Origin: an uncultured Treponema sp.
GTDB taxonomy: Bacteria; Spirochaetota; Spirochaetia; Treponematales; Treponemataceae
DNA length: 64,000 bases
Assembly (NCBI GenBank): GCA_945877425.1
Contig: CAMCRZ010000005.1
Coordinates: 1 to 64,000, forward strand
Direction: 5' to 3'
Shown: positions 15,764 to 25,332 of the stretch, one piece after another
Layout: every line of letters begins with the position of its first letter
Numbering within the stretch: position 1 is the stretch's first letter
Notes under the pieces: generated by a model
Databases searched by the model: none
Told to the model about the DNA's origin: nothing
What the model saw: only the letters and a program-made list of their open reading frames with translations
Translations under genes and position numbers: made by a program

Positions 15764-16506
15764 TAGCGCTGAAGTTTCGTAATCTGATATTTTGAAACCA
15801 TTGGAGTGCCGCGCATAAAAATCGTTTCTTTTTCAATATTCATCATCTGGAAGAAACCAAGTGTGCCGCGCTTATTGTTGGAAGCCAGACCTTTTAACTC
15901 ATAGACAAGCGTATCGTTTATGTAAATGTTTATCTGATTTTCGCTGACTGTTTCAACTTTAATTGTATTGGAAATTGATTTGTCTTTTATAGGATTTGAT
16001 TCTGACGTTGAAAGGATTTGTGCTATTTCAGTCATTTCTGCTTTTATAGGTTCTTTGCCGGTTCCGCCACCGTAATGATAAATTACAATAGTTCCCTGTG
16101 ATGTAAAGGAAATCATGTAGAAACTGCTTTCATCAAGGTTAACGTTCAGCAAAAATCCGTATTCTCCAACAGGCGTACTTTCCGGGTTTTCACATTTAAA
16201 TCTTCCTTCAAAGCCGCATACGTTATAGCCAATGTTCTGGAGGGAAATGTTATTTATGCTGCTTGCAGTTATTGAACTGTCAGCGGAAACGGTGTACTTG
16301 CAAAAATCATAGCCTTCATCATTATCTGCTTCAACTTTACCGGTTTTCTGCAAAATTGTATTTCTTACTTCATCAAAATGATTTTCAACATCAATTGAAA
16401 AAGTTTCCCAGTGAGTAGTGAATTCTTCTTCTGTTTTACAACTTGTAATGCCAGATAATAATAGAAAAATAAGCAGGGCAATAGCTGTGTTACATATTTT
16501 CTTCAT
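15760..16506 (-). CDS. Lipoprotein, function unknown
   Basis: The 248-residue protein has a signal peptide and lipobox SGITSC (Cys23). The mature part is mostly beta-prone (GFEGRFKCE, YGFLLNVNLDESSFYMISFTSQGTIVIYHYGGG, NTIKVETVSENQINIYINDTLVYEL), a pattern seen in concanavalin-like or jelly-roll domains, although I cannot name the family. The ribosome-binding site GGAGG is good. It overlaps the convergent LysM-M23 gene by four bases and lies downstream of a run of larger lipoproteins on the same strand, separated from them by a terminator. Confidence 0.65.
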   Translation of the reverse strand: MKKICNTAIALLIFLLLSGITSCKTEEEFTTHWETFSIDVENHFDEVRNTILQKTGKVEADNDEGYDFCKYTVSADSSITASSINNISLQNIGYNVCGFEGRFKCENPESTPVGEYGFLLNVNLDESSFYMISFTSQGTIVIYHYGGGTGKEPIKAEMTEIAQILSTSESNPIKDKSISNTIKVETVSENQINIYINDTLVYELKGLASNNKRGTLGFFQMMNIEKETIFMRGTPMVSKYQITKLQRY

Positions 16507-16557
16507 CTGTCTAAGCCTCCGCCTGTAAATTATAAAACTTCAAATGATGACTTGAAA

Positions 16558-16599
16558 AGAAAGTCCCGACTTCTTTTGGAAATCGGGGCCTTCTTTTTT
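16558..16599. terminator. Terminator after the large beta-helix-like lipoprotein
   Basis: Arms 16558-16569 (AGAAAGTCCCGA) and 16583-16594 (TCGGGGCCTTCT) pair with two G-U type mismatches around a 13-base loop. T tracts occur on both strands. Confidence 0.65.
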
Positions 16600-16623
16600 C
16601 AACTTCAGCTTTCTTTATTTACT

Positions 16624-19476
16624 TTAGTCAGTAATAGAAATTCTGAATGTTTCAGAGAATGGAGTTGGACTAGTTGCCATGCTTGGTGTTCCAAGTTCAA
16701 AGTAAACCCTTAAGTAGTAATTGTCCGCATTTGTATTTGCAAAGAGTTCGTTTAATACTACAGAGAATTGGTAAGATGCTTCGGTTTCATCACCACTTGC
16801 TACGGCTGTAATGTAATTTACTGTAATCCAACTATTTGCTTCCGCATCAACATTAGAATTTTCATCTTCAGATTCTGCAAGATAAATAATCATAGAACCG
16901 TCTGTCAAATCACTGTTGCCCTTACCGTCTGTAACTGAAGCTTCTTGTTTAAGTGCATTAATAACGAAAGTATCATTTGCAGGATACGTTACAGGATCCT
17001 GTGATTTTACAGTTAAAGTTCCTGTAATTGTTCTTAAAGCAGCATCTCCACTTGCTATATCTGTCTTAGTAAGTACAACAGGTGTCATGCTGATTGTTCC
17101 GGTGTAGTTACCTGCATCGAATGTTGTCTTAACAGAAGTATCCTTAGATTTTACGATTATGCAGCCGTAAGAGCTTGAGCCGACTTCCGTATCAACATCA
17201 AGAACTTTCTTTAAGCCTTGAGTCAGTGCACGAGCATCACTGTTGTAGTAATTACCTGTAGCAGCACTTCCTGCACCTTGTACGGCAAATCTTGTAGCTT
17301 CACTGTATTCAGCAGCATTTGAACTGAAATCTTTTGCATCAGGATCTGCAACAATTACTGAACGGAAGTCTGCAATTGTACCTGATACATCTGTATTTAC
17401 CTGGTGATAAAGATAATTCAATACTGTATGACCGTATCCGCCTGAAGAAGGTGTATTTCCGTCTGACACAACTATGTTTTTAACTGTTGATGTTGCATCT
17501 GTTGAATCCATATAGAATACGCCGTTTCCTGTTACATCTGTCTGTGCTGCATTAAGCTGTACGTAACCAGTTCTAGGAGCGTGTGTTGTCAAGTCAGAAC
17601 AAATAGATGAGTTAGAAAGGTAACAGTCTGCACCAAGTTCAAACTTATCTGTATCTGCTGAACCGTTCCAGTCAAAGTTTACAAGATAAAGTCTTACTCC
17701 GTCTGAGCTTGCTGCGTAAGTACCTAAAGCGTCTAATCCGTCAGATGCACCATTGTTTGCATTTACGAATGTTACGTTCTTGCTTAATGTTGCTCTGTTT
17801 GCTGATTTAAATGCACGGATTGTAAGGTTCATTCCTTTTGCTGCAGCTAAAGCGGCTTGTGCGGCATCGCAAGTTACAGTGTTTCCGCCTAAATCGCTAG
17901 GTAAAACTATACCTTCGTAAGTAGCAGCAATATTTGTAAATGAAACTTCTGCAGGTGCAGCTTCTGCTCCATCAAGAACAATGTTCCAGTCAGTTGCATC
18001 ATTTCCGGCAGCAGATGCTGAATCATAAAGTGCTGCACGTTGAACTATAATTGCGTTAACTGCATCCTGAACTGTTGCAAACGGATTGAACAAAGAACCG
18101 TCTGGTGTACCTGTTGCTGCAGGAAGAGAAGCTCCTGTTCCGCTTACGTAGAATACTGTACGCTGGAATTTAATAACGTCGTTTACTGTAAATGTATAAT
18201 ACTTGCTTTTGTAGTCGTCTGCATCTGTTCCTAAGAAAGAAGTACCGGCTGACATAGTCTGTACTGTATCAGCTGTTTGTGAGTCAGCTTCTGTTCCGTC
18301 AAATACTGCATCTACTTCACTTGCCTGTACCAGTTCTGTTCCTGAATAGAAAGAAGATGTACCAAGGATTTTTGACTTTTGGTTTTTCCATACAGTTAAA
18401 ACGTCGTGTAAAGCAAATACATCGTTCTTTTTTGTTGCATATTCAGATGCTTCTGTGTTAAGGAATGAAATGTCAAGGTCGTATGTACCAACTGCAACGT
18501 ATGGCTTAAACTCTATCTTTTTTCCGCCTAAAGTGGAAACGTCATAAACAAAACTTCCAGATATACCGGCAGCATCACGAGGAGTCCATTTTACTTCAAC
18601 TGCTTTAATAGTGCGGCTGCTTTCGGAAAGAGTTGTGTCTGATGCTGTGTCAGGTAAATCAATTATAATAACTGGCTGACCTGCACCGTCAATTCCTTTT
18701 GTAGATGCTGGAATGACTATGTTGGCAATTTCATTACCTGTTGAACTGTTTTCCCTAAAGATAACGTTTCCGCTATTATCAATGTCAACGTAAATTGCAA
18801 CTGTTCCTTTTATAACTGCATCTTCCTTCAAGCCTTCAATTATTTTTTCACGAACTGCGTAGTAAGTATGCTCGTTGTCGGTATTATATTCACCTATGCC
18901 TGAATCATAATCTTGAAATGTTCCGCTAGATTTATCACCGTAGATTGAATCTTTTGTATGATCTTTAGAGTCAGAAACTTTTTCTTGAGAAATGACTGCA
19001 GGAGATTTGCTTGTGCCGTAAGCTGTAAGGTAATAAAGCTTTTTAACTTTAAGTACAAGCGTAATGTTGTCTGTAATGTTTACGTCTTCTGCATAGAAAG
19101 GTGTAACTACAACTTCACCTGTTTCTATAGACTTTGCTGCTGAACAATCTGCGTCTTCAATGTCGTCCCAAGTATCTGCTGTAGGGCCTGCTCCGTCTGC
19201 AAATGATGTAGAGCCTGTAACTGAAAAATAAAGTTCAGGATTATCAGGCATAACTGTACGATAATTTTTTATCAGACTGTTCAATGAATTCATTTTTAAC
19301 TTAACCCATTGATCTCCATTTTCGTCTGTAAAAACTTCATTTACACTGATTGATGACAAGTCGCCAGTGCGATCCGGAGTGTTACTTCCAAATGACTTTT
19401 CCTTTACTCCAAAAGAGCATCCTAAAAGGAAAAAAACTGTTATTAATGAAAAAAAGTGACAAATATTTTTGTTCAT
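16624..19476 (-). CDS. Large surface lipoprotein, beta-helix-like
   Basis: The 950-residue protein has lipobox FFLLGC (Cys20). The N-terminal half has immunoglobulin-like beta stretches. Residues ~440-480 contain GTPDGSLFNPFATVQDAVNAI, a phrase typical of proteins that lead into a right-handed parallel beta helix, followed by short repeated strand/turn stretches rich in Asn, Asp, Ala, Thr and Ser. Such proteins are often adhesins or polysaccharide-binding surface proteins. The composition (high Ala/Thr/Ser/Asp, low Lys late) fits an exposed protein. A GAGGAG ribosome-binding site precedes it. I do not recognise a named family. Confidence 0.65.
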   Translation of the reverse strand: MNKNICHFFSLITVFFLLGCSFGVKEKSFGSNTPDRTGDLSSISVNEVFTDENGDQWVKLKMNSLNSLIKNYRTVMPDNPELYFSVTGSTSFADGAGPTADTWDDIEDADCSAAKSIETGEVVVTPFYAEDVNITDNITLVLKVKKLYYLTAYGTSKSPAVISQEKVSDSKDHTKDSIYGDKSSGTFQDYDSGIGEYNTDNEHTYYAVREKIIEGLKEDAVIKGTVAIYVDIDNSGNVIFRENSSTGNEIANIVIPASTKGIDGAGQPVIIIDLPDTASDTTLSESSRTIKAVEVKWTPRDAAGISGSFVYDVSTLGGKKIEFKPYVAVGTYDLDISFLNTEASEYATKKNDVFALHDVLTVWKNQKSKILGTSSFYSGTELVQASEVDAVFDGTEADSQTADTVQTMSAGTSFLGTDADDYKSKYYTFTVNDVIKFQRTVFYVSGTGASLPAATGTPDGSLFNPFATVQDAVNAIIVQRAALYDSASAAGNDATDWNIVLDGAEAAPAEVSFTNIAATYEGIVLPSDLGGNTVTCDAAQAALAAAKGMNLTIRAFKSANRATLSKNVTFVNANNGASDGLDALGTYAASSDGVRLYLVNFDWNGSADTDKFELGADCYLSNSSICSDLTTHAPRTGYVQLNAAQTDVTGNGVFYMDSTDATSTVKNIVVSDGNTPSSGGYGHTVLNYLYHQVNTDVSGTIADFRSVIVADPDAKDFSSNAAEYSEATRFAVQGAGSAATGNYYNSDARALTQGLKKVLDVDTEVGSSSYGCIIVKSKDTSVKTTFDAGNYTGTISMTPVVLTKTDIASGDAALRTITGTLTVKSQDPVTYPANDTFVINALKQEASVTDGKGNSDLTDGSMIIYLAESEDENSNVDAEANSWITVNYITAVASGDETEASYQFSVVLNELFANTNADNYYLRVYFELGTPSMATSPTPFSETFRISITD

Positions 19477-19597
19477 AAGTTCTCCTCTTTTTTCAAAATA
19501 TAAAAACCTTAGTGCTTATGTTATTCCAATTTTAATTAAATATCAATCTACGCGGTGGAGTTTATTGCGGATTGATTGCCTGCGAGTTCGCACTTGT

Positions 19598-19632
19598 CGA
19601 GAGGGGCTGGTGAGCAAGTACGCCGGGGCGGT
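19598..19632. repeat. Dispersed repeat copy B
   Basis: CGAGAGGGG (19598-19606) and GCAAGTACGCCGGGGCGG (19614-19631) match copies A and D. It ends exactly at the stop codon of the 680-residue lipoprotein gene. Confidence 0.5.
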
Positions 19633-21674
19633 TATTCCTGTACGTAGACTTCTTCGAATGTGATGTTTTGGGCAGGGACAATAAGTTCTGTGCCGCTTGT
19701 AAGCTTACATTCCATCTTTATGAAAAAGTTCTGGTTGTTTAAATCATCAACGTTTGACTGAGCTATAAACTCCGCAAGATTTATTGCTGCTTCACACTGC
19801 TTTTCTGTAAGTTCAGATTCCGTTACCTGAAGGTTTGTGCCTGATTCACCTACAACATATTCACTGACTTCTTTTTTAAGATTGTCGTTATCAATAAAAG
19901 TGTAGATTGTCTGAGGGCTTTCTTCTACATTCTGGCAAAGCGTAACTTTTAAAGATGCAATTCTTCCGGCAGCCTCTTCATCACCTAAAAGAACTTCTTC
20001 ACCAGTTTCCTTGTCTTTTTCGTAAAGCTTAACTTTTCCTGAAACAGTTCCGTCGTTAAAAAGCCGCACAACTTCTCCGTTAGATTTTGTCTTTACAAGA
20101 ATAATTATATTGTCCTTGTCAAATTCAAACTCGCACCGTAAATCAGAAAGTCCCACTTCAACTTCAACAGGAACACGTCTCCAGTTACCGCTTGTAATAA
20201 TCCAATTTGACTCTTCTGAATCAAGATATTTGTCTTTACGTCCGTAAGCAAAAATTTCGTACAGCGTTTTGTCAACTAAGTAAACATCTTTTTCGTTTTG
20301 AACACAGCCTTCCTGATAATCAGCATATTCATCGTGCTTTAATTCACCGTTGGGGCTTATGTCAAATTTCAAACTGTAAATTTCATAATAAATACTTGCG
20401 TCCTGAATGTTTTTTACAACAGTTCCAACTGCTTTTACAGGAGCAAACATATTCAGCACATTGTATGTTTTTCCATCAGGAATAGGAATTGTAACTGCCC
20501 CTTCATTGTATTTTTTTCCGTTGCAATATGCCGAAGGAGTTTCCAGCCGGAGATATCGGGTGTTCAGTTTAACTTCAGAGCGCAGGCCTTTTTCATCTTC
20601 CAGTGTGATTGTGTAAGTGTGAACAGAATCCCGCTGAGAATAATGACCGTTGTCCCAGATGTAAACAGGATGATTTCCCGGCGTAAAAGATACGGCAGGC
20701 ATTCCGTCATTATAGAAACCGTTATTTTCTGAAATCTTTTTTAAATTTTCAACTAAGCCTGTTTCCTTTTCATTGAAAAAACTTGTAAATGTTTCGTTTT
20801 CAAAATCAATTTCAAGCTCTATGCCTTTTTCAAATTTTTCTGTTCTGTCGCTGTCATTGCAGTCCAAACCTGTAACGTAAATTTTTTTAACGTCACGGTG
20901 AATTCCGTCTTTATTAAAAAGTGCATCCGGCAGATTAAAGCAAATTACATAGTTGCCGTCTGTGTCTGTGCTTTTCCGTGAACTGTCCACCATAATGCAG
21001 CTTCCCTGAACAAAAGGCGGCGGCGTGTTTATGCGGATTTTTGTCTGGTAAAGCGGAATGTTTGCATGAAAATTTTCAGGCTCTTGCGCAGGAACTTCAA
21101 TCATCAGGTCTTCGTAACTTTTTTTCCATGCTTCAACGTATGAGGCAAGTTCTTCATCAGTGTAAAAATCACTTTCAGAAGGTGCATACGTATAATTTTG
21201 CGCAAGAACTCCAAGCTTAGGATTAAAATCTACGCCTGGCTGACTGCGTTCAATTCTGTACAAAAGCTGCTGACCCAATTCGTAAACAACTGTGTCGTCG
21301 TTTATATTTGTTTTACTGTTTGTATACTTAAAAATGTCCTTTTCTATTTCTGTGTAAAAACGGCTGTATTTTTCTATTGTATAGTTGATTTTATCGTCTA
21401 TTTCCGAGCGGAGACAATAATCAATTTTAAGTCCCTGAGGATTTTGAAGCAAAAACGTAATGTCCATGTCGCCGGTAGATGGAATTGAAATGTAACCTTC
21501 ATTGTCTATGTGAACAGTATGACTGAAATGTGTTTCTGCAATTTCAACACGATTGCCCTTATCTTTTAAATAATCAGTAATGGAATCCTGCTGAAAAAAA
21601 CTGCATGATGAAAGAGTTAATGCCAACGTACCGAGAAAAATCAACTGTAAGTTAAAAGTTCTGCTGTTTTTCAA
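19632..21674 (-). CDS. Large lipoprotein, function unknown
   Basis: The 680-residue protein has a signal peptide and lipobox LTLSSC (Cys24). The mature part alternates beta-rich segments with acidic loops (THFSHTVHIDNEGYISIPSTGDMDITFLLQNPQG; HPVYIWDNGHYSQRDSVHTYTITLEDEKG), suggesting several immunoglobulin-like domains. It is translationally coupled to the upstream barrel-type protein (four-base overlap ATGA) and lies ahead of the 950-residue lipoprotein, so the three may form one surface complex. I know no family for it. Confidence 0.65.
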   Translation of the reverse strand: MKNSRTFNLQLIFLGTLALTLSSCSFFQQDSITDYLKDKGNRVEIAETHFSHTVHIDNEGYISIPSTGDMDITFLLQNPQGLKIDYCLRSEIDDKINYTIEKYSRFYTEIEKDIFKYTNSKTNINDDTVVYELGQQLLYRIERSQPGVDFNPKLGVLAQNYTYAPSESDFYTDEELASYVEAWKKSYEDLMIEVPAQEPENFHANIPLYQTKIRINTPPPFVQGSCIMVDSSRKSTDTDGNYVICFNLPDALFNKDGIHRDVKKIYVTGLDCNDSDRTEKFEKGIELEIDFENETFTSFFNEKETGLVENLKKISENNGFYNDGMPAVSFTPGNHPVYIWDNGHYSQRDSVHTYTITLEDEKGLRSEVKLNTRYLRLETPSAYCNGKKYNEGAVTIPIPDGKTYNVLNMFAPVKAVGTVVKNIQDASIYYEIYSLKFDISPNGELKHDEYADYQEGCVQNEKDVYLVDKTLYEIFAYGRKDKYLDSEESNWIITSGNWRRVPVEVEVGLSDLRCEFEFDKDNIIILVKTKSNGEVVRLFNDGTVSGKVKLYEKDKETGEEVLLGDEEAAGRIASLKVTLCQNVEESPQTIYTFIDNDNLKKEVSEYVVGESGTNLQVTESELTEKQCEAAINLAEFIAQSNVDDLNNQNFFIKMECKLTSGTELIVPAQNITFEEVYVQE

Positions 21675-22642
21675 AAACGTGTTACCATTCCTATATTAAT
21701 TTCAAGCTGAGGAAAAAATCCTTTTGTGAAAACAGGCCAGTGTAAAGTTAAACCTGCAGTTCCGCCAAAGTGATTGTAAATGTAAACATTATACGAACCG
21801 CCTGCCACTACATCAGGATATAACCAGTTTGTTGTCTCTGACTTTAAGCCGTTTGAGTATTCAAGAAACATATTGTAAATGTAAAGTATTCCTGCGCCAA
21901 AAAAAATGTTCACTTGATTTCTATTCTTATGGAAAAACTTTAAGCCTAAAGTTAAGTCGCCTGTAATTTTGTCAGCACTTATATTATAACGGTCAGCATT
22001 ACTTTCAAGAAGACTCCATGAACCAAGCAGCCCTAAAGAAAATTTGTGAGTGTCTGACTTTCCTTTAAAAATGTATTCTCCTGAAAAAGACAAGCCTTTA
22101 AAATTAAATCCGGCAAAGTCGTTAAAGTATGATTGCAAAAAATCTTCTGTAAAAGACGGAGAATAAAATGCCGTGTAATTAAGCGAAAAGTTCAGCCGGC
22201 AGTTTGAAGGCAGAAAAGTTCCTGGCAAGCGCAAGTCCTGATCTGTTTTAAGCAGCTGGTTTTCTTCCTGCTGATTTTGCGTGTAGTCTTGATTTTCTGC
22301 GGATGATTTTTCTTCTGTGTCTGAAGTGCTGCCTGCGTTGTTTTTTTCAGAATCATTTTGAATGGAGAAAGAATCATCTTCGCCTTTTATTCCGCCAGAC
22401 CAGTTTTCCTTGTTGTAAAAATCAGGTTTGTTCGGATCCATTTGAGCACCGCCTTGAGTGCCGCTTTCGTTTAAGCCTGAGCTTTCATTTTCATCGGATT
22501 CTTCCTGCTCCAAAGCCGAACCGTTCATAAAGTAAGGGTCATTTTGAATTTTATCTATAGGAATTCCATTTTTACCATAAGCAAACGATGTTATAAGGAG
22601 AAAATTTAAAACTAAATTCTGGAAAATTTTTCTTTTCATCAC
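21671..22642 (-). CDS. Predicted outer-membrane beta-barrel protein with acidic linker
   Basis: The 323-residue protein has an N-terminal signal sequence (residues 1-23). A very acidic, low-complexity linker of about 110 residues (Glu/Asp/Asn/Ser/Gln-rich) follows, then alternating strands from residue ~145 (CRLNFSLNYTAFYSPSF, HKFSLGLLGSWSLL, GDLTLGLKFFHKN, QVNIFFGAGILYIY), ending in MVTRF. A terminal Phe is the usual outer-membrane insertion signal. The ribosome-binding site is AAGGTG. It is the first gene of the lipoprotein run. Role inferred: outer-membrane anchor or channel for the two following lipoproteins. Confidence 0.65.
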   Translation of the reverse strand: MMKRKIFQNLVLNFLLITSFAYGKNGIPIDKIQNDPYFMNGSALEQEESDENESSGLNESGTQGGAQMDPNKPDFYNKENWSGGIKGEDDSFSIQNDSEKNNAGSTSDTEEKSSAENQDYTQNQQEENQLLKTDQDLRLPGTFLPSNCRLNFSLNYTAFYSPSFTEDFLQSYFNDFAGFNFKGLSFSGEYIFKGKSDTHKFSLGLLGSWSLLESNADRYNISADKITGDLTLGLKFFHKNRNQVNIFFGAGILYIYNMFLEYSNGLKSETTNWLYPDVVAGGSYNVYIYNHFGGTAGLTLHWPVFTKGFFPQLEINIGMVTRF

Positions 22643-22706
22643 CTTAACTTCTGCAGGACAATTTATTCAGTCGTTTTATACTAACTTTTTTTACTATAAA
22701 AATAAA

Positions 22707-23786
22707 CTAGTCAAAATTGAATATCTCGTTGTCGAAAATTAAGTCTGATGTTCTGATTTCGTTTCCCTTACAAGATGTGCCTGCCCTTTCAAGACAGTTT
22801 TCCAGTTCCCGAATATTTCCGGGCCAGTCGTATTCGTAAAGTTTTGCAACTGCTTCCATAGAAATAGTTTTTCCAATCCGCCTGCAGTAAGATAAAGCCA
22901 GACTGTAAATGTCCTCTTTGCGATGACGTAACGCCGGAACTTTTATAATAAAAACTGCAATTCTATTCAGAAACTGCTTGCGGAATTTTTTCTGCCTTAC
23001 TCTTTCGGCAAGATCTGCGTCTGTTGCAAAAATCATTCTGGCATCAGTGTAAACGCTTTTTAAACTTCCTGAAGGATAATAACACTTGCTGTCAAGAATG
23101 CTGTAAAGTTTTATCTGAAGGTCGTAATTTAATTCTGCTATTTCATCAAAAAAAATTGTGCCTTTGGAAACAGTTTCAAACAATCCGGGAAAATCTTTTT
23201 CTGCTCCAGTGAATGCTCCTTTTTTAAAACCGAACAAAGTGCTTTCTATTAAGTTTTCATTTAAAACGCTTAGACATACAACTTCGAATTTTTCATGTCT
23301 GCGGCTTGAATTGTTGTGGATAAGATTTGCCGTAAAGTTTTTACCGCTGCCGCTTTCGCCTAAAAGAAGAACCGGCACTGAATTTGATGCGGCTTGCTGG
23401 ACTTTAAGAAGGTATTCTTTTTTTTCAGGATTTATAAAAGCTGTTTTTTCGTTTAGGAAGATTGATTTTTTTGAATTGATTTTTATGAAATGAAGATGTG
23501 GAAAAGCTGAACGCAAAATTGCAAACGGTATATTTTGATTTACAGTAATTAAAACAGAAACCGGCTCTTTTTTCTGTGCTACTGATTTGAACCTGAATAG
23601 AAACTGTTCTTGGGAATAACAGGAAAAATCATCTACACAAAACAGGTGATTTTTGAACTTGACTTTATTTTCCAGAAACCGGCAGACGAACTCTACTGAA
23701 GACAATTCATTTTTAATGCTGTTAAGGCACCAGGCAACTACAGCGGAACTGTTTGTCGCCAAAATAAACTGTTCATTTTGTTCCAC
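22707..23786 (-). CDS. Sigma-54-type AAA+ activator lacking a DNA-binding domain
   Basis: The 359-residue protein has an unrecognised N-terminal domain (1-115) and a sigma-54-interacting AAA+ domain: Walker A GESGSGKN at 143-150, the sigma-54 contact loop GAFTGA at 190-195, Walker B TIFFDEIAEL at 210-219 and WPGNIREL at 321-328. The usual C-terminal Fis-type helix-turn-helix is absent: only about 30 residues follow. It may therefore activate sigma-54 promoters from solution or through a partner. No -24/-12 promoter was seen by eye in the window. It follows the glycosyltransferase gene by eight bases, so it shares that operon. Confidence 0.85.
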   Translation of the reverse strand: MEQNEQFILATNSSAVVAWCLNSIKNELSSVEFVCRFLENKVKFKNHLFCVDDFSCYSQEQFLFRFKSVAQKKEPVSVLITVNQNIPFAILRSAFPHLHFIKINSKKSIFLNEKTAFINPEKKEYLLKVQQAASNSVPVLLLGESGSGKNFTANLIHNNSSRRHEKFEVVCLSVLNENLIESTLFGFKKGAFTGAEKDFPGLFETVSKGTIFFDEIAELNYDLQIKLYSILDSKCYYPSGSLKSVYTDARMIFATDADLAERVRQKKFRKQFLNRIAVFIIKVPALRHRKEDIYSLALSYCRRIGKTISMEAVAKLYEYDWPGNIRELENCLERAGTSCKGNEIRTSDLIFDNEIFNFD

Positions 23787-23794
23787 AGTAGCAA

Positions 23795-24535
23795 TTACTT
23801 ATCTTTCCTGAATAAACGGTACCAGACTAAAGTCAAAATATAAATGAGGTATGGCACAAAATAGACGATTTTAAGGGGATTTCGCATTAGCTCATGAAAG
23901 AATTCAAAACCTTTTTCGAACGTTTTTTTGCTTACTCTTTTTATCCTGTTGCTGCAAATTCCAAGAAAATCATGGTAATAAAGGAAAATGCTTGAGTTAA
24001 ACCGGTCTTTTCTGGAATAAATCCAGCAGTCGTTTTCCTTTACGCCTTCACTTACAATAACAAGACTTGGACAGGCTTTGTACACTGCCTGAATTATATC
24101 ATCTTCAACTGACTTAGGATAATATCCAACGTAACGCCCTACAATCTGAAGGTCGCTAAATGTTCCGTGAATATTTTTTTCTGCCGTCATTAAAGTTTTT
24201 TTTCTTCCGCCAAGCAGGTAAAGTGATTTGTAATGTTCTTCCAATGTTGAAAGTATGTCGATTGTGACGTCGAAAGAATTGTATCTTACAGGAAGTGTTT
24301 TTTTAAGAAACTTTGCACCTTTAATTATTCCTTTTGAAATGGGAAGAACTAAATCAGCATTTCGTACACATTCGGCAAATTTATTTTTTCGCCTTGCTTT
24401 AAGAAAGTCCCATGTGTTCAGGAAAACAATCTGCTTCGGGCCTTTTTTTTCCAGAAGAGTCAGAACTTCTTCGCCGATTTTTTCAGGCTTGCAAACGCTT
24501 ATTCCTACTCCAAGAAGATTTATTTTTTCTGCCAT
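23795..24535 (-). CDS. WecG/TagA/CpsF-family glycosyltransferase
   Basis: The 246-residue protein fits the WecG/TagA family of GT-26 enzymes, which transfer N-acetylmannosamine(uronate)-type sugars to lipid-linked acceptors. The conserved track INLLGVGISV...VFLNTWDF...ADLVLPISKGIIKGAKF and LYLLGGRKKTLMTAEKNI...IVGRYVGYYP is present. A C-terminal hydrophobic segment (IVYFVPYLIYILTLVWYRLF) suggests membrane attachment, common in the family. It begins inside the rsmE gene (16-base overlap). Donor and acceptor are unknown. Confidence 0.8.
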   Translation of the reverse strand: MAEKINLLGVGISVCKPEKIGEEVLTLLEKKGPKQIVFLNTWDFLKARRKNKFAECVRNADLVLPISKGIIKGAKFLKKTLPVRYNSFDVTIDILSTLEEHYKSLYLLGGRKKTLMTAEKNIHGTFSDLQIVGRYVGYYPKSVEDDIIQAVYKACPSLVIVSEGVKENDCWIYSRKDRFNSSIFLYYHDFLGICSNRIKRVSKKTFEKGFEFFHELMRNPLKIVYFVPYLIYILTLVWYRLFRKDK

Positions 24536-25332
24536 AAATTTTTCTCCATTAAAACTGATTGTAATGCTGCCATTCCATAAAGTGCTGCAGTTTCACAGCG
24601 CAGAATATTTGTATTAAAGTGAACTGGTATAAATCCATTTTCTTTAAATAAGTCAATTTCTTCTGGTGTAATGCCGCCTTCTGCCCCGCAAACAATGCAC
24701 GCTGCCTTTATATTTTCACTTTCTGCTGCTTCGTGTAAAGCCTTTGTTTCCTGAGTCTGTTCGTATAAAACAACTGCCAGTTTTTCTTCGTCTTTAAGTG
24801 ATGAAGTTTTTTCTTTCCATAAGCGAACTGCATCCTGTACTTTAAGACAGTTAAAAATTTTTGTGCTTACAGGTGAACCGCTTTGCTGTCTTGCTTCTGT
24901 GACAATTCTGTTCCACCGTTCGTCTTTTCCGTCAGACTTTTTGCAGGCACTTTCCACTGAACTTTTCTGGCAGAATGTACCGTTAACAGGAATAAATCCG
25001 CTTACTCCACATTCAACTGCCTGGCGTAAAATCAATTCCATCTTAGGCGGTTTTGCTGCAAACTGAAAAAGAAAAAATTCAACTTCCTGTGAAAAATCCG
25101 ATTTTGTAACGCCAGTCTTTACGTTTTGTCCTGCAACCTGCAGAATTATTTTTTTTCCGGAAACATCAACTGAAGCAACTGTCATCTGCTGCAGCTCACC
25201 TTCCGGCAGACGCACGTCAATCATGTCGCCTGGAGAACATCTTAAAACTGAACTTAAATAGTGAAACTTTTTTCCTTCAACTAAAAGGCAGCCTCTGTTG
25301 TCAAGGGAAGATTCCGCTATAAACTGTCTCAT
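24520..25332 (-). CDS. rsmE: 16S rRNA (uracil-N3) methyltransferase
   Basis: RsmE methylates U1498 (E. coli numbering) of 16S rRNA. The 270-residue protein has the N-terminal PUA-like domain (HYLSSVLRCSPGDMIDVRLPEG) and a SPOUT catalytic domain with the trefoil-knot signatures: KMELILRQAVECGVSGFIPV, RWNRIVTEARQQSG, CGAEGGITPEEIDLF and HFNTNILRCETAALYGMAAL. Length is normal. It overlaps the stop of the CtpA gene by four bases and the start of the glycosyltransferase by 16, in one tight operon. Confidence 0.92.
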   Translation of the reverse strand: MRQFIAESSLDNRGCLLVEGKKFHYLSSVLRCSPGDMIDVRLPEGELQQMTVASVDVSGKKIILQVAGQNVKTGVTKSDFSQEVEFFLFQFAAKPPKMELILRQAVECGVSGFIPVNGTFCQKSSVESACKKSDGKDERWNRIVTEARQQSGSPVSTKIFNCLKVQDAVRLWKEKTSSLKDEEKLAVVLYEQTQETKALHEAAESENIKAACIVCGAEGGITPEEIDLFKENGFIPVHFNTNILRCETAALYGMAALQSVLMEKNLWQKK

